Assembly (NCBI GenBank): GCA_946886995.1
Contig: CAMPJU010000071.1
Location: 1 to 6,731 of the forward strand
Direction of reading: 5' to 3'
From: an uncultured Lysobacteraceae bacterium
GTDB lineage: Bacteria; Pseudomonadota; Gammaproteobacteria; Xanthomonadales; Xanthomonadaceae
DNA length: 6,731 bases
The notes beneath the pieces are model-generated. The model was not told where the DNA came from, did not search any database, and was given only the letters and a program-made list of their open reading frames with translations. Positions 1 to 5,980 of the stretch are shown here, in pieces; within the stretch, counting starts at the first letter, position 1, and every line of letters starts with the position of its first letter. The position numbers were made by a program, and so were the translations under genes.

Positions 1-792
1 CACTGGATGCGCGTGGGCTTCGTCCACGGCGTGCTCAACACCGACAACATGTCGATCCTGGGACTGACCATCGACTACGGCCCGTACGGGTGGGTCGACG
101 ACTTCGACCCCGAGTGGACGCCCAACACCACCGACGCCCACGGACGCCGCTACCGGTTCGGCTGGCAGCCCAGGATCGCGTACTGGAACCTCACCCGGCT
201 GGCGCACGCCCTGGCGCACGTCTTCGAGGACCACGACCTGCTGCAGGATGGCTTGCGCCGATTCCAGGAGACCTTCGTGGAAGCCGACCGCGCGACGATC
301 GCCTCGAAGCTGGGGCTGGCCGCCTGCGGTGACGACGACGTGGAACTGATGCAGGCGCTGCACGCGCTGCTGCAGGTGGCGGAGGTGGACATGACCCTGT
401 TCTTCCGCGCGTTGCCACGCGTAGATCCGGCGGCACCCTCGCTGGCACCGATGGCCGATGCGTTCTACGACCCCGCGAAACGGGCGGACGCGGCGCCCGC
501 GTTCGAGGCGTGGCTGCGTCGTTACGCCGGAAGGGTGCAGACGGAGGCCGTGGAGGTCGGCGCGCGGCGTGCGCGCATGGACGCGGCGAATCCGAAATTC
601 GTGCTGCGCAACTACCTGGCGCAGGAGGCGATCGACCGCGCCGAGGCCGGCGATCCCTCCGCGGTCCATGACCTGCTGGACGTGATGCGCCGGCCGTATG
701 ACGAACAGTCCGGCCGGGAAGCGTTCGCCCGCCGACGCCCGGACTGGGCGCGCGACAAGGCCGGGTGCTCGATGCTCTCGTGCAGTTCCTGA
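1..792 (+). CDS. selO: Protein adenylyltransferase SelO (YdiU family), C-terminal part, 5' truncated by window edge
   Basis: This is the C-terminal part of a SelO/YdiU pseudokinase-fold enzyme, a family known to transfer AMP from ATP to Ser/Thr/Tyr of proteins involved in redox homeostasis. The reading frame is open from base 1, so the first ATG (base 7) is internal and roughly the N-terminal half is missing. Numbering from that Met, the motif GFVHGVLNTDN followed by LTIDYGPYG is diagnostic. D13 and N14 match the Asp-Asn pair and D23 the metal-binding Asp described for Pseudomonas syringae SelO (D252, N253, D262). The C-terminus ends in CSMLSCSS, with Cys254 and Cys259. Bacterial members carry Cys near the end where many animal SelO proteins carry selenocysteine. 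The ATP-binding Lys/Glu pair lies upstream and cannot be checked. It is not visibly linked to the next gene, which starts about 100 bases downstream with its own ribosome site. Confidence 0.95.
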   Translation, partial: HWMRVGFVHGVLNTDNMSILGLTIDYGPYGWVDDFDPEWTPNTTDAHGRRYRFGWQPRIAYWNLTRLAHALAHVFEDHDLLQDGLRRFQETFVEADRATIASKLGLAACGDDDVELMQALHALLQVAEVDMTLFFRALPRVDPAAPSLAPMADAFYDPAKRADAAPAFEAWLRRYAGRVQTEAVEVGARRARMDAANPKFVLRNYLAQEAIDRAEAGDPSAVHDLLDVMRRPYDEQSGREAFARRRPDWARDKAGCSMLSCSS

Positions 793-878
793 TGCCGGGA
801 CAGGTGCGATTCACCCCCGGGGCCCCGTCCTGACGGCCCATTCATCCGCGGCGGCGCCCAATGGGTGGCATTCCAACC

Positions 879-883
879 GGGAG
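879..883 (+). promoter_or_regulatory. Ribosome binding site that fixes the lipoprotein start
   Basis: GGGAG lies seven bases before the ATG at 891. The upstream in-frame ATG at 861 has no comparable site. Starting at 891 also gives a normal lipoprotein signal peptide without an extra ten residues in front. Confidence 0.7.
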
Positions 884-890
884 ATTCGCC

Positions 891-1601
891 ATGCGCGCCA
901 TCCTCTCCATGTTGCGTCAGGGACGCGGCGTCTTCATCGCGGCGATTGCCGCCCTTGCCCTCGGTGGCTGCGCCAGCTACGGCTACCCGGGCGGCGGGGG
1001 ATACGGCGACGGATACGGTTATCCCGGTGGTGGCTACGGCCAGCAGTACGGCAGCCAGGTCGTCGGCACGGTGCAGGGTCTCGACCGTGGGCGCATCGTC
1101 ATCGCCACCGAAGGCGGCGGCTACGGGTATGGCGGCCAGCAGGTCGCGTTGTATTACGACAGCCGCACGCAGCTCTATTACCAGGGGCGCGCCTACCCCG
1201 TCGAAGGCCTTGAGCGCGGCGACGTGATCCGTGCCGACGTGGTCGAGTCCGGCAACCGCCTCTACACGCGCCAGGTCGAAGTGGTCCGCAACATCCGCGA
1301 ATCGGGTGGCTACTACCCCGGCAACCCCGGTGGCGGCTACGGCGACTATGGCGATTACCAGCAGCTGCGCGGACGCGTGTCATGGGTCGACGACCGCGCG
1401 CAGGTCATCCGGCTCGACGCGGGTGGCTACGGCCAGTCCGTCGAGGTCCGCTTCGACTCGCGCAGCTACGTGGAGTGGCGCGGCAGCCGCTACCCGGCGC
1501 GCGACCTGGATCCCGGCGATGTCGTGAGCATCCAGGCCCGGCGCAGCGGCAACGCGTGGTTCGCCGAACGCATCGTCCTGGAGTCGAACGCCGGACGTTG
1601 A
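891..1601 (+). CDS. Gly/Tyr-rich outer-membrane lipoprotein with two tandem domain copies
   Basis: This predicted 236-residue lipoprotein has no function I can name. The signal peptide has Arg residues at 2, 9 and 12, a hydrophobic core at about 14-24, and the lipobox LGGC, which puts the lipidated Cys at residue 27. The +2 residue is Ala, so export to the outer membrane is expected. Residues 30-54 are a low-complexity Gly/Tyr linker (GYPGGG, GYG units). Then come two homologous beta-rich units, at about 57-133 and 159-231, separated by a second Gly/Tyr linker (139-156). Shared landmarks are G-x-V near the start, then YDSR-Q-YYQGRAYP-GLERGDV in copy one and FDSR-YVEWRGSRYP-DLDPGDV in copy two, each ending in a Tyr/Phe-x-x-R/E beta strand. 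The pattern resembles small OB-like, DUF5666-type domains, but that is a guess. The gene stands alone and ends 21 bases before the terminator stem. Confidence 0.85.
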   Translation: MRAILSMLRQGRGVFIAAIAALALGGCASYGYPGGGGYGDGYGYPGGGYGQQYGSQVVGTVQGLDRGRIVIATEGGGYGYGGQQVALYYDSRTQLYYQGRAYPVEGLERGDVIRADVVESGNRLYTRQVEVVRNIRESGGYYPGNPGGGYGDYGDYQQLRGRVSWVDDRAQVIRLDAGGYGQSVEVRFDSRSYVEWRGSRYPARDLDPGDVVSIQARRSGNAWFAERIVLESNAGR

Positions 1602-1622
1602 ACAGGAATACGCTGAACGAAA

Positions 1623-1646
1623 AAAGCCGGGCTAGCGCCCGGCTTT
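1623..1646. terminator. Bidirectional rho-independent terminator between convergent genes
   Basis: A perfect 10-bp stem (AAAGCCGGGC paired with GCCCGGCTTT) closes a TAGC loop. On the plus strand it is followed by CTTTTCC, and on the minus strand the run of T extends through 1620 (TTTTTT, partly in the stem). It sits 21 bases after the lipoprotein stop. On the minus strand it overlaps the last codons and stop codon of the 33-residue gene, so it can end both transcription units. Confidence 0.9.
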
Positions 1647-1733
1647 CTTTTCCTTCTTCTCGGCCCGCTTTTCCTTCAGGGTCTTCGTGGGCTTCTTCTT
1701 TTCCTGCTTCTTCTGGTCCATCCCCTTGCTCAT
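1632..1733 (-). CDS. Small lysine-rich protein, 33 residues, translationally coupled to the M14 peptidase
   Basis: This short gene encodes 33 residues beginning MSKGMDQKKQ, with 14 Lys, 2 Arg and a single Pro. No hydrophobic segment, signal peptide or Cys is present, so it is a soluble, probably disordered or helical basic peptide. Very similar short Lys-rich proteins starting MSKG-DxKK with a KTLKEKRAEKK-like tail are, as I recall, annotated as hypothetical in many proteobacteria; function is unknown, and nucleic-acid or ribosome association would be inference from charge alone. Support for its being real: GGGAGG lies four bases upstream of the ATG, the ATG overlaps the peptidase stop as ATGA, and it ends exactly in the terminator. 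The last codons (Lys-Ala-Gly-Arg) form the hairpin's first arm and the TAG stop spans the loop and the base of the second arm. The GC-rich context does not favour Lys codons by chance; AAG is used almost throughout. Confidence 0.8.
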   Translation of the reverse strand: MSKGMDQKKQEKKKPTKTLKEKRAEKKEKKAGR

Positions 1734-3571
1734 GGCGCCTCCCGGTGCGCTGAAGGGTCCGGCCGCACCACGCGGCGGACCGCGACCGGATTATGCGCCG
1801 GTGGCACGGCCACGCGGTAGACGGGATACAGGTCCATCCGGTCGTCCCAGGAGGCGTGGCGGCGGTAGAAGAAGTCCAGCCGCGCCTGGGGGTCGGAAGC
1901 GAAGGCGGGGTCGTCGGCCAGGCGGCGTTCGAACTGGGCGCGCACGGCCGGGTCGGCGGCGAGCATGTCGCGCGCCACTTCCTCCGCCACGTACGGCTCC
2001 ATGTACTCCTTGCGCTCGAAGTGGTTGTTGAACCACCCCCAGGCCGCCAGCGAGTCCGGCGCCCGTGGCTCGAGCAGCGCGACCACCAGCCGGGACAGCG
2101 GCTGGGCGATCGGCACGAACAGGCTGCCGGGCGGCAGGTCGTGGCGCTCGGACTGCCAGGCGCCGTCGACCGTGAGTCGCTGGTGCCCCTCGTAGGGCGC
2201 ATCGCCGAAGCTGGTCGACGTGGCCCGGAACGCCTCGACCTCGATGGCGTCGCTGGCGGCCCCGAGGCGCCGGTAGGTCGCCCCGTGGTGGTCGAGCTTG
2301 CGCGCGACGAGCTCGGCGTATTCGGCGGGTACCAGATAACCCGCGGCGGGGGCCGTGACCACGACGCCCGGGACGACGACGTCGCACAACGGGATGCGCC
2401 AGGTCTCGGGCGTGCCCTCGTCGTAGCGGGTCATGGTCGCGCCGGACACGTCGGACGGGGTGCGGGTGTACGCGTAACCCTTGTAGTCGATCTGGTGGCA
2501 GTCGTCGGTCGCGGTGTAATCCAGCGGCATCCTCGTTCCGGCCAGCCGGGCCGCGCGTCCGTCGGCGGCGCGCGCCGTGGCCTGCCAGGCATCGCCGTGC
2601 GCCGCGACCAGGTCCAGCACCGCGAGGATCGTCTCGCGGGTCGTGCGCACGCGGTGCGCGTAGTCGCGCCAGGAATGCGTCTCCACCAGCATCCCCAGGC
2701 GGTTCCGCAGCGGCATGTAGCCGTGCGAGAAGCGCGGCGGCGCGACGCCGTCGCGGAACCCGGACGAAGGGTCGTCGCCGACCACGAAGGACGGATAGAA
2801 CGGGAGCGGCTGGAAGCCGGCCGCGGCCAGGCGCGCGATGGTGCCGTCGCGCAACGCGAGCCCCGCGGCCCGCAATGGCTCGTCGCCACTGTTGAGCGGC
2901 TCGACCTGGATCGAGACGTCGTGCTCGAACTTCGCGCCATCGGTGACGTGCAGGTCGATGTAGGCCAGCGGATCCCAGCGCCGCAGCAGCGCGAGCATCG
3001 CGTGCATCTCCGGGGTATCGGCCTTCAGGTAGTCGCGGTTGAGGTTGTAGCCTTGCGCGGTCACGCGCCAGCCCATCTCCCGCGGGCCGCGCTGGTTGGG
3101 CCGGTTCCATTCGCGGAAGCGCTCGTGGCCGTCGACGTTGAACACCGGCACGAACAGCAGGACCTGGGCGTCGAGCGCGCCGGCGTCCACCTCGCCGGCG
3201 AGCAGCTCGCGCAGCGCCAGGAACCCCGCGTCCTTGCCGTCGATCTCGCCCGCGTGGATGCCACCCTGCATCAGGGTCACCGGCAGTCCCTGCCGGCGCG
3301 CCTCGTCCGGGGTGAACGCGCCGGACGGCGAGACGACCAGCAGCTTCATCGGACGCCCCTGCGGGGTCGTGCCGAAGGTCTCGCAGCGCACGGCGTCGGG
3401 ATGCTCCGCCGCGAACCTTTCGCACAGCGCGATGGTTTCGGCGTAACGCCCGGTTTCCTGGAAGCCGGTGCGTTCGGCATGCGTGGCCAGGCTGCCCGTC
3501 GCGGAGGCGCCCGCAGGAAACAGGCAGCAGGCGGCCAGTGAAAGGCGGAGCAGGGTGGTCGACGATCGCAT
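1730..3571 (-). CDS. Secreted M14-family zinc carboxypeptidase-like protein
   Basis: This 613-residue protein is a predicted periplasmic or secreted metallopeptidase of the M14 (carboxypeptidase A/E) clan. Residues 1-24 form a signal peptide ending ASA; cleavage after Ala24 is likely. Zinc ligands are His106 and Glu109 (HAGE) and His208 (DLHVTDG). Arg157 (EWNRPNQ) and Asn178-Arg179 (NLNRDY) match the substrate-carboxylate and transition-state residues of carboxypeptidase A. Glu297 in LVETHSW fits the general-base Glu. All catalytic residues are therefore present. The catalytic domain covers about 30-330; the remaining 280 residues are a C-terminal extension I cannot assign, with no membrane anchor. 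Substrate is unknown; family members remove C-terminal amino acids or process peptidoglycan peptides. The start is the ATG at 3571, with GGAG eight bases upstream. Its frame stays open far upstream, across the antisense of the next gene, but that part is a GC-driven shadow. The stop overlaps the start of a small Lys-rich gene. Confidence 0.92.
   Translation of the reverse strand: MRSSTTLLRLSLAACCLFPAGASATGSLATHAERTGFQETGRYAETIALCERFAAEHPDAVRCETFGTTPQGRPMKLLVVSPSGAFTPDEARRQGLPVTLMQGGIHAGEIDGKDAGFLALRELLAGEVDAGALDAQVLLFVPVFNVDGHERFREWNRPNQRGPREMGWRVTAQGYNLNRDYLKADTPEMHAMLALLRRWDPLAYIDLHVTDGAKFEHDVSIQVEPLNSGDEPLRAAGLALRDGTIARLAAAGFQPLPFYPSFVVGDDPSSGFRDGVAPPRFSHGYMPLRNRLGMLVETHSWRDYAHRVRTTRETILAVLDLVAAHGDAWQATARAADGRAARLAGTRMPLDYTATDDCHQIDYKGYAYTRTPSDVSGATMTRYDEGTPETWRIPLCDVVVPGVVVTAPAAGYLVPAEYAELVARKLDHHGATYRRLGAASDAIEVEAFRATSTSFGDAPYEGHQRLTVDGAWQSERHDLPPGSLFVPIAQPLSRLVVALLEPRAPDSLAAWGWFNNHFERKEYMEPYVAEEVARDMLAADPAVRAQFERRLADDPAFASDPQARLDFFYRRHASWDDRMDLYPVYRVAVPPAHNPVAVRRVVRPDPSAHREAP
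1738..1743 (-). promoter_or_regulatory. Ribosome binding site of the small Lys-rich gene, inside the peptidase coding end
   Basis: GGGAGG on the minus strand lies within the last codons of the M14 gene (Arg-Glu), four bases before the small gene's ATG. It supports reinitiation or coupled translation at the ATGA overlap. Confidence 0.65.
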
Positions 3572-3682
3572 CGGCAGGACTCCGTAAAGACGAAGCGCCG
3601 ATGGTAGCGAGCGGGCCGGGCACGCGCAGCGGCGTGCATGCCCGGCATAGACTGGCCCGCCCCGCCAATCCGAGTCGCCGTC
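3572..3682. promoter_or_regulatory. Divergent promoter region between the M14 peptidase and the GST gene
   Basis: This 111-base gap separates two divergent starts, so it must hold promoters for both. On the minus strand TACCAT (3606-3601) could be a -10 box for the peptidase; on the plus strand TAGACT (within 3646-3653) could be one for the GST. Each would give a leader of roughly 20-25 bases. I see no convincing -35 boxes. A GGAG ribosome site for the peptidase lies at 3580-3583 (minus strand); the GST has only a weak GAG at 3672-3674. The centre is occupied by a long inverted repeat described separately. Confidence 0.4.
3615..3646. repeat. Inverted repeat in the divergent promoter region
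   Basis: GCCGGGCA (3615-3622) is exactly complementary to TGCCCGGC (3639-3646). An alternative fold pairs GCCGGG plus CACGC with GCGTG and CCCGGC, leaving a four-base CATG bulge. No T-run follows on either side, so it is not a standard terminator. It lies upstream of both candidate -10 boxes and could be an operator, or simply chance in GC-rich DNA. Confidence 0.5.
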
Positions 3683-4315
3683 ATGCATGCCCTCTACTAC
3701 GCCCCCGGCGCGGCCAGCCTGCTCGTGCACTGGCTGCTGATCGAACTGGACGTCCCCCACGAGCTGCGCCGCGTCGACCTGCAGTCGCGGGAACAGAAGC
3801 AGGCGGACTACCTGGCGTTGAATCCTGCCGGGGTCGTGCCGACGCTGGTGGTCGACGGCCGCCCGATGACCGAAGCGGCCGCCATCGCGCTCTGGCTCGC
3901 CGAGCAGCATCCGGACGCTGCGCTCGTACCCGCGCCCAACGAGGCGGGACGCGCTACGTGCCTGCAGTGGATGTTCCACCTGGCCAACGCGGTGCAGCCG
4001 CTGCTCCGCACCTGGTGGTACCCGCACGAGGCCGCGGGCGAAGCCCACGCGGAGCAGGCACGGGAAGCAGTCCGTCCCGGGATCGAGGCCGCCTGGGACC
4101 GCATCGACGCGCACCTCGCGGCCAACGGGCCCTGCCTGCTGGGCGACCGCGAAACCGTCGCCGACTATTTCCTGGTCATGCTCATGCGGTGGTCGCGCCA
4201 CATGCCGCGCCCGGCGCACGACTGGCCCGCGCTGGGGGCGCTGGCGTCGTGGCTGAAGGCAAGGCCGTCGTTCCGCGAGCTGTACGCGCGGGAAGGCCTG
4301 GAGGAATGGGCCTGA
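3683..4315 (+). CDS. Glutathione S-transferase-like protein
   Basis: This 210-residue protein has the normal length and two-domain layout of a cytosolic GST. The N-terminal thioredoxin-like domain (about 1-80) shows YYAPGAASLL at 5-14, NPAGVVPTLVVDG at 47-59 with the conserved cis-Pro53, and TEAAAI at 63-68, where Glu64 is the glutathione-contacting acid. The all-helical C-terminal domain (about 90-205) contains the N-capping signature TVADYF. Bacterial beta-class enzymes usually have Cys in the SPGxCS motif; here that position is Ala11, followed by Ser12, and the usual Ser after Glu64 is also Ala. Activity could rely on Ser12 or differ from classical conjugation. The start at 3683 is chosen because the sequence from MHALYYAP matches the family N-terminus; an in-frame ATG at 3638 would add 15 residues lying in the promoter region. 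Physiological substrate unknown. It is followed by a 71-base gap, then the transporter. Confidence 0.9.
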   Translation: MHALYYAPGAASLLVHWLLIELDVPHELRRVDLQSREQKQADYLALNPAGVVPTLVVDGRPMTEAAAIALWLAEQHPDAALVPAPNEAGRATCLQWMFHLANAVQPLLRTWWYPHEAAGEAHAEQAREAVRPGIEAAWDRIDAHLAANGPCLLGDRETVADYFLVMLMRWSRHMPRPAHDWPALGALASWLKARPSFRELYAREGLEEWA

Positions 4316-4386
4316 CCGCCCGGGTCGGGTAGGCTTCGGCCTGCGCGCGACCGACGCGACCGCACACCACCCCGGGGAATCCACGC

Positions 4387-5961
4387 ATGAACGACGCCGT
4401 CGCCGCCCAGCCGGGCAGGCTGCCACGCCAGATCCCGTACATCATCGGCAACGAGGCGTGCGAACGCTTCAGCTTCTACGGGATGCGCAACATCCTGGTG
4501 CCGTTCCTGATCAGCAGCATCCTGCTGACCTACCTCCCGGAAAGCGAGCGGGAGGGCATGGCCAAGGACGTGTTCCACACGTTCGTCATCGGCGTCTACT
4601 TCTTCCCGCTGCTCGGCGGCTGGCTGTCGGACCGCTACTTCGGCAAGTACAACACCGTGTTCTGGCTGTCGCTGGTGTACTGCGCCGGCCATGCCTGCCT
4701 GGCGATGTTCGAGGACAACCGGACCGGCTTCTACACGGGCCTGTTCCTGATCGCGCTGGGGTCGGGCGGCATCAAGCCCCTCGTGTCCGCGTTCGTCGGC
4801 GACCAGTTCGACCGCACCAACAAGCACCTGGCGAAGATCGTCTACGACGCGTTCTACTGGACCATCAACTTCGGGTCGTTCTTCGCGTCGCTGCTGATGC
4901 CGAAGTTCCTGGCTGCCTACGGACCGTCGGTCGCGTTCGGGATCCCCGGCGTCCTGATGGGCATCGCCACGCTGATCTTCTGGATGGGTCGCCACAAGTA
5001 CGTCCACGTGCCGCCGGCGCCCTCCAATCCCCATTCGTTCCTGCGCGTGGTGCGCAGCGCGGTGTTCGCGCCGGGTGGCGGCCGCGGTACCGTCGTGGCG
5101 ATCGCCGGCGCCGTGCTGGCCGTCGCCTCGCTGTTCCTGATCCCGGTGATGGGCTTCGTGGAGCCGGTCCTGATCGCCATCGGCCTGCTGATCGCCGGTG
5201 GCGGCATCGGCGCGTCGATGCAGCTCGACCGTGCGCGCGGCACGCACCCGGACGAGGCCGTCGACGGCGTCCGCGCGGTCCTTCGGATCATGATCGTGTT
5301 CGCGCTGGTCACCCCGTTCTGGTCACTGTTCGACCAGAAGGCTTCCACCTGGATCATCCAGGGCCGCGAGATGGTCATGCCGCACGACCAGGCCTGGTGG
5401 CCCACCTGGCTGGTGACCGAACCGGCGCAGATGCAGGCGCTGAACCCGATCATGGTCATGCTGATCATCCCGTTCAACAACCTGGTGCTGTACCCGATGC
5501 TGCGGCGCATGGGGTTCGAGGTCACCGCGCTGAAGCGGATGGGCTGGGGCATCGCGTTTTCCGGCATCGCGTGGATCGTCGCGGGCTGGCTGCAGCTGTC
5601 GATCGACGGCGGCGAGCCGACCTCGATCGCCTGGCAGGCGCTGCCGTACCTGTTGCTGACCTTCGGCGAGGTGCTGGTCTCCGCGACCGGGCTCGAGTTC
5701 GCGTACAGCCAGGCCCCGCAGGCGATGAAGGGCGTGATCATGAGCTTCTGGCTGCTGTCGGTGTCGTACGGCAACCTGTGGGTGCTGCTGACCAACGCGG
5801 CGGTGCGCAACGAGACGGTCACGGCGCAGATCGCCAGTACCGGGCTGAGCGAGCCCGCCTTCCTGATGTTCTTCTTCGCGCTTTTCGCGTTCGCCGCGGC
5901 CGCGGTGTTCGCGTGGTATGCGCGCCACTACCCGGTACAGGACCATTACCGTGCGGCCTGA
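4387..5961 (+). CDS. POT/PTR2 family proton-coupled oligopeptide transporter
   Basis: This 524-residue inner-membrane protein is a major-facilitator importer of the proton-dependent oligopeptide transporter family, which takes up di- and tripeptides. The family's key residues are visible: the ExxER motif at Glu23-Glu26-Arg27 (NEACERFSFYG), the motif A-like stretch GGWLSDRYFGKYNTV at 77-91, Lys130 in GSGGIKP, the PTR2 signature FYWTINFGS at 156-164, and Glu428 in the TM10 motif LTFGEVLVSATGLEF. Residues about 233-278 hold two extra hydrophobic segments between the N- and C-terminal six-helix bundles, as in other bacterial members with 14 helices. GGGGA at 4374-4378 lies eight bases upstream of the ATG. 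The C-terminus is short and soluble. The rhomboid gene begins 19 bases after the stop, so they are probably cotranscribed. The exact substrate cannot be read from sequence, so no symbol is given. Confidence 0.95.
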   Translation: MNDAVAAQPGRLPRQIPYIIGNEACERFSFYGMRNILVPFLISSILLTYLPESEREGMAKDVFHTFVIGVYFFPLLGGWLSDRYFGKYNTVFWLSLVYCAGHACLAMFEDNRTGFYTGLFLIALGSGGIKPLVSAFVGDQFDRTNKHLAKIVYDAFYWTINFGSFFASLLMPKFLAAYGPSVAFGIPGVLMGIATLIFWMGRHKYVHVPPAPSNPHSFLRVVRSAVFAPGGGRGTVVAIAGAVLAVASLFLIPVMGFVEPVLIAIGLLIAGGGIGASMQLDRARGTHPDEAVDGVRAVLRIMIVFALVTPFWSLFDQKASTWIIQGREMVMPHDQAWWPTWLVTEPAQMQALNPIMVMLIIPFNNLVLYPMLRRMGFEVTALKRMGWGIAFSGIAWIVAGWLQLSIDGGEPTSIAWQALPYLLLTFGEVLVSATGLEFAYSQAPQAMKGVIMSFWLLSVSYGNLWVLLTNAAVRNETVTAQIASTGLSEPAFLMFFFALFAFAAAAVFAWYARHYPVQDHYRAA

Positions 5962-5979
5962 CCCAGGAGCGGCCTGACC
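5953..5979 (+). repeat. Short tandem duplication at the transporter-rhomboid junction
   Basis: GCGGCCTGACC occurs at 5953-5963 and again at 5969-5979, a perfect 11-base repeat with a 16-base period. The first copy contains the transporter's stop codon; the rhomboid's AGGAG site (5965-5969) lies between and touches the second copy. The second TGA is out of the transporter's frame. Confidence 0.75.
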
Positions 5980-5980
5980 G

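Noticed and set aside
793..878. GC palindromes (CCCCGGGG, GGGGCCCC) in the gap after selO
   Set aside because: They are short overlapping palindromes expected in GC-rich DNA. No T-run or promoter boxes are convincing here.
861..890. Upstream ATG for the lipoprotein
   Set aside because: It adds ten residues before a normal signal peptide and lacks a ribosome site; GGGAG supports 891.
1793..3541. Long plus-strand open frame opposite the M14 peptidase
   Set aside because: It is antisense to a gene with intact catalytic motifs. Its product is Arg/Val/Gly-rich without recognisable domains, as expected from the complementary strand of GC-rich coding DNA.
3527..3571. Possible lipobox LAAC at residues 12-15 of the M14 protein
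   Set aside because: The hydrophobic stretch before Cys15 is very short and interrupted by Arg9, while a clean ASA cleavage site follows at 22-24. A secreted form is more likely, though a lipoprotein is not excluded.
4331..4342. AGGC-TTCG-GCCT hairpin after the GST gene
   Set aside because: It has only four base pairs and no T-run follows. It is too weak to call a terminator, and nothing else stands out in the 4316-4386 gap.
3572..4426. N-terminal extension of the M14 frame up to base 4426 on the minus strand
   Set aside because: It would run antisense through the whole GST gene and put the signal peptide in mid-protein. The ATG at 3571 with GGAG upstream explains the gene.
4165..5247. Minus-strand open frame opposite the transporter
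   Set aside because: The product is an Asp/His/Gln/Arg-rich string lacking any domain, a shadow of the transporter's hydrophobic codons.
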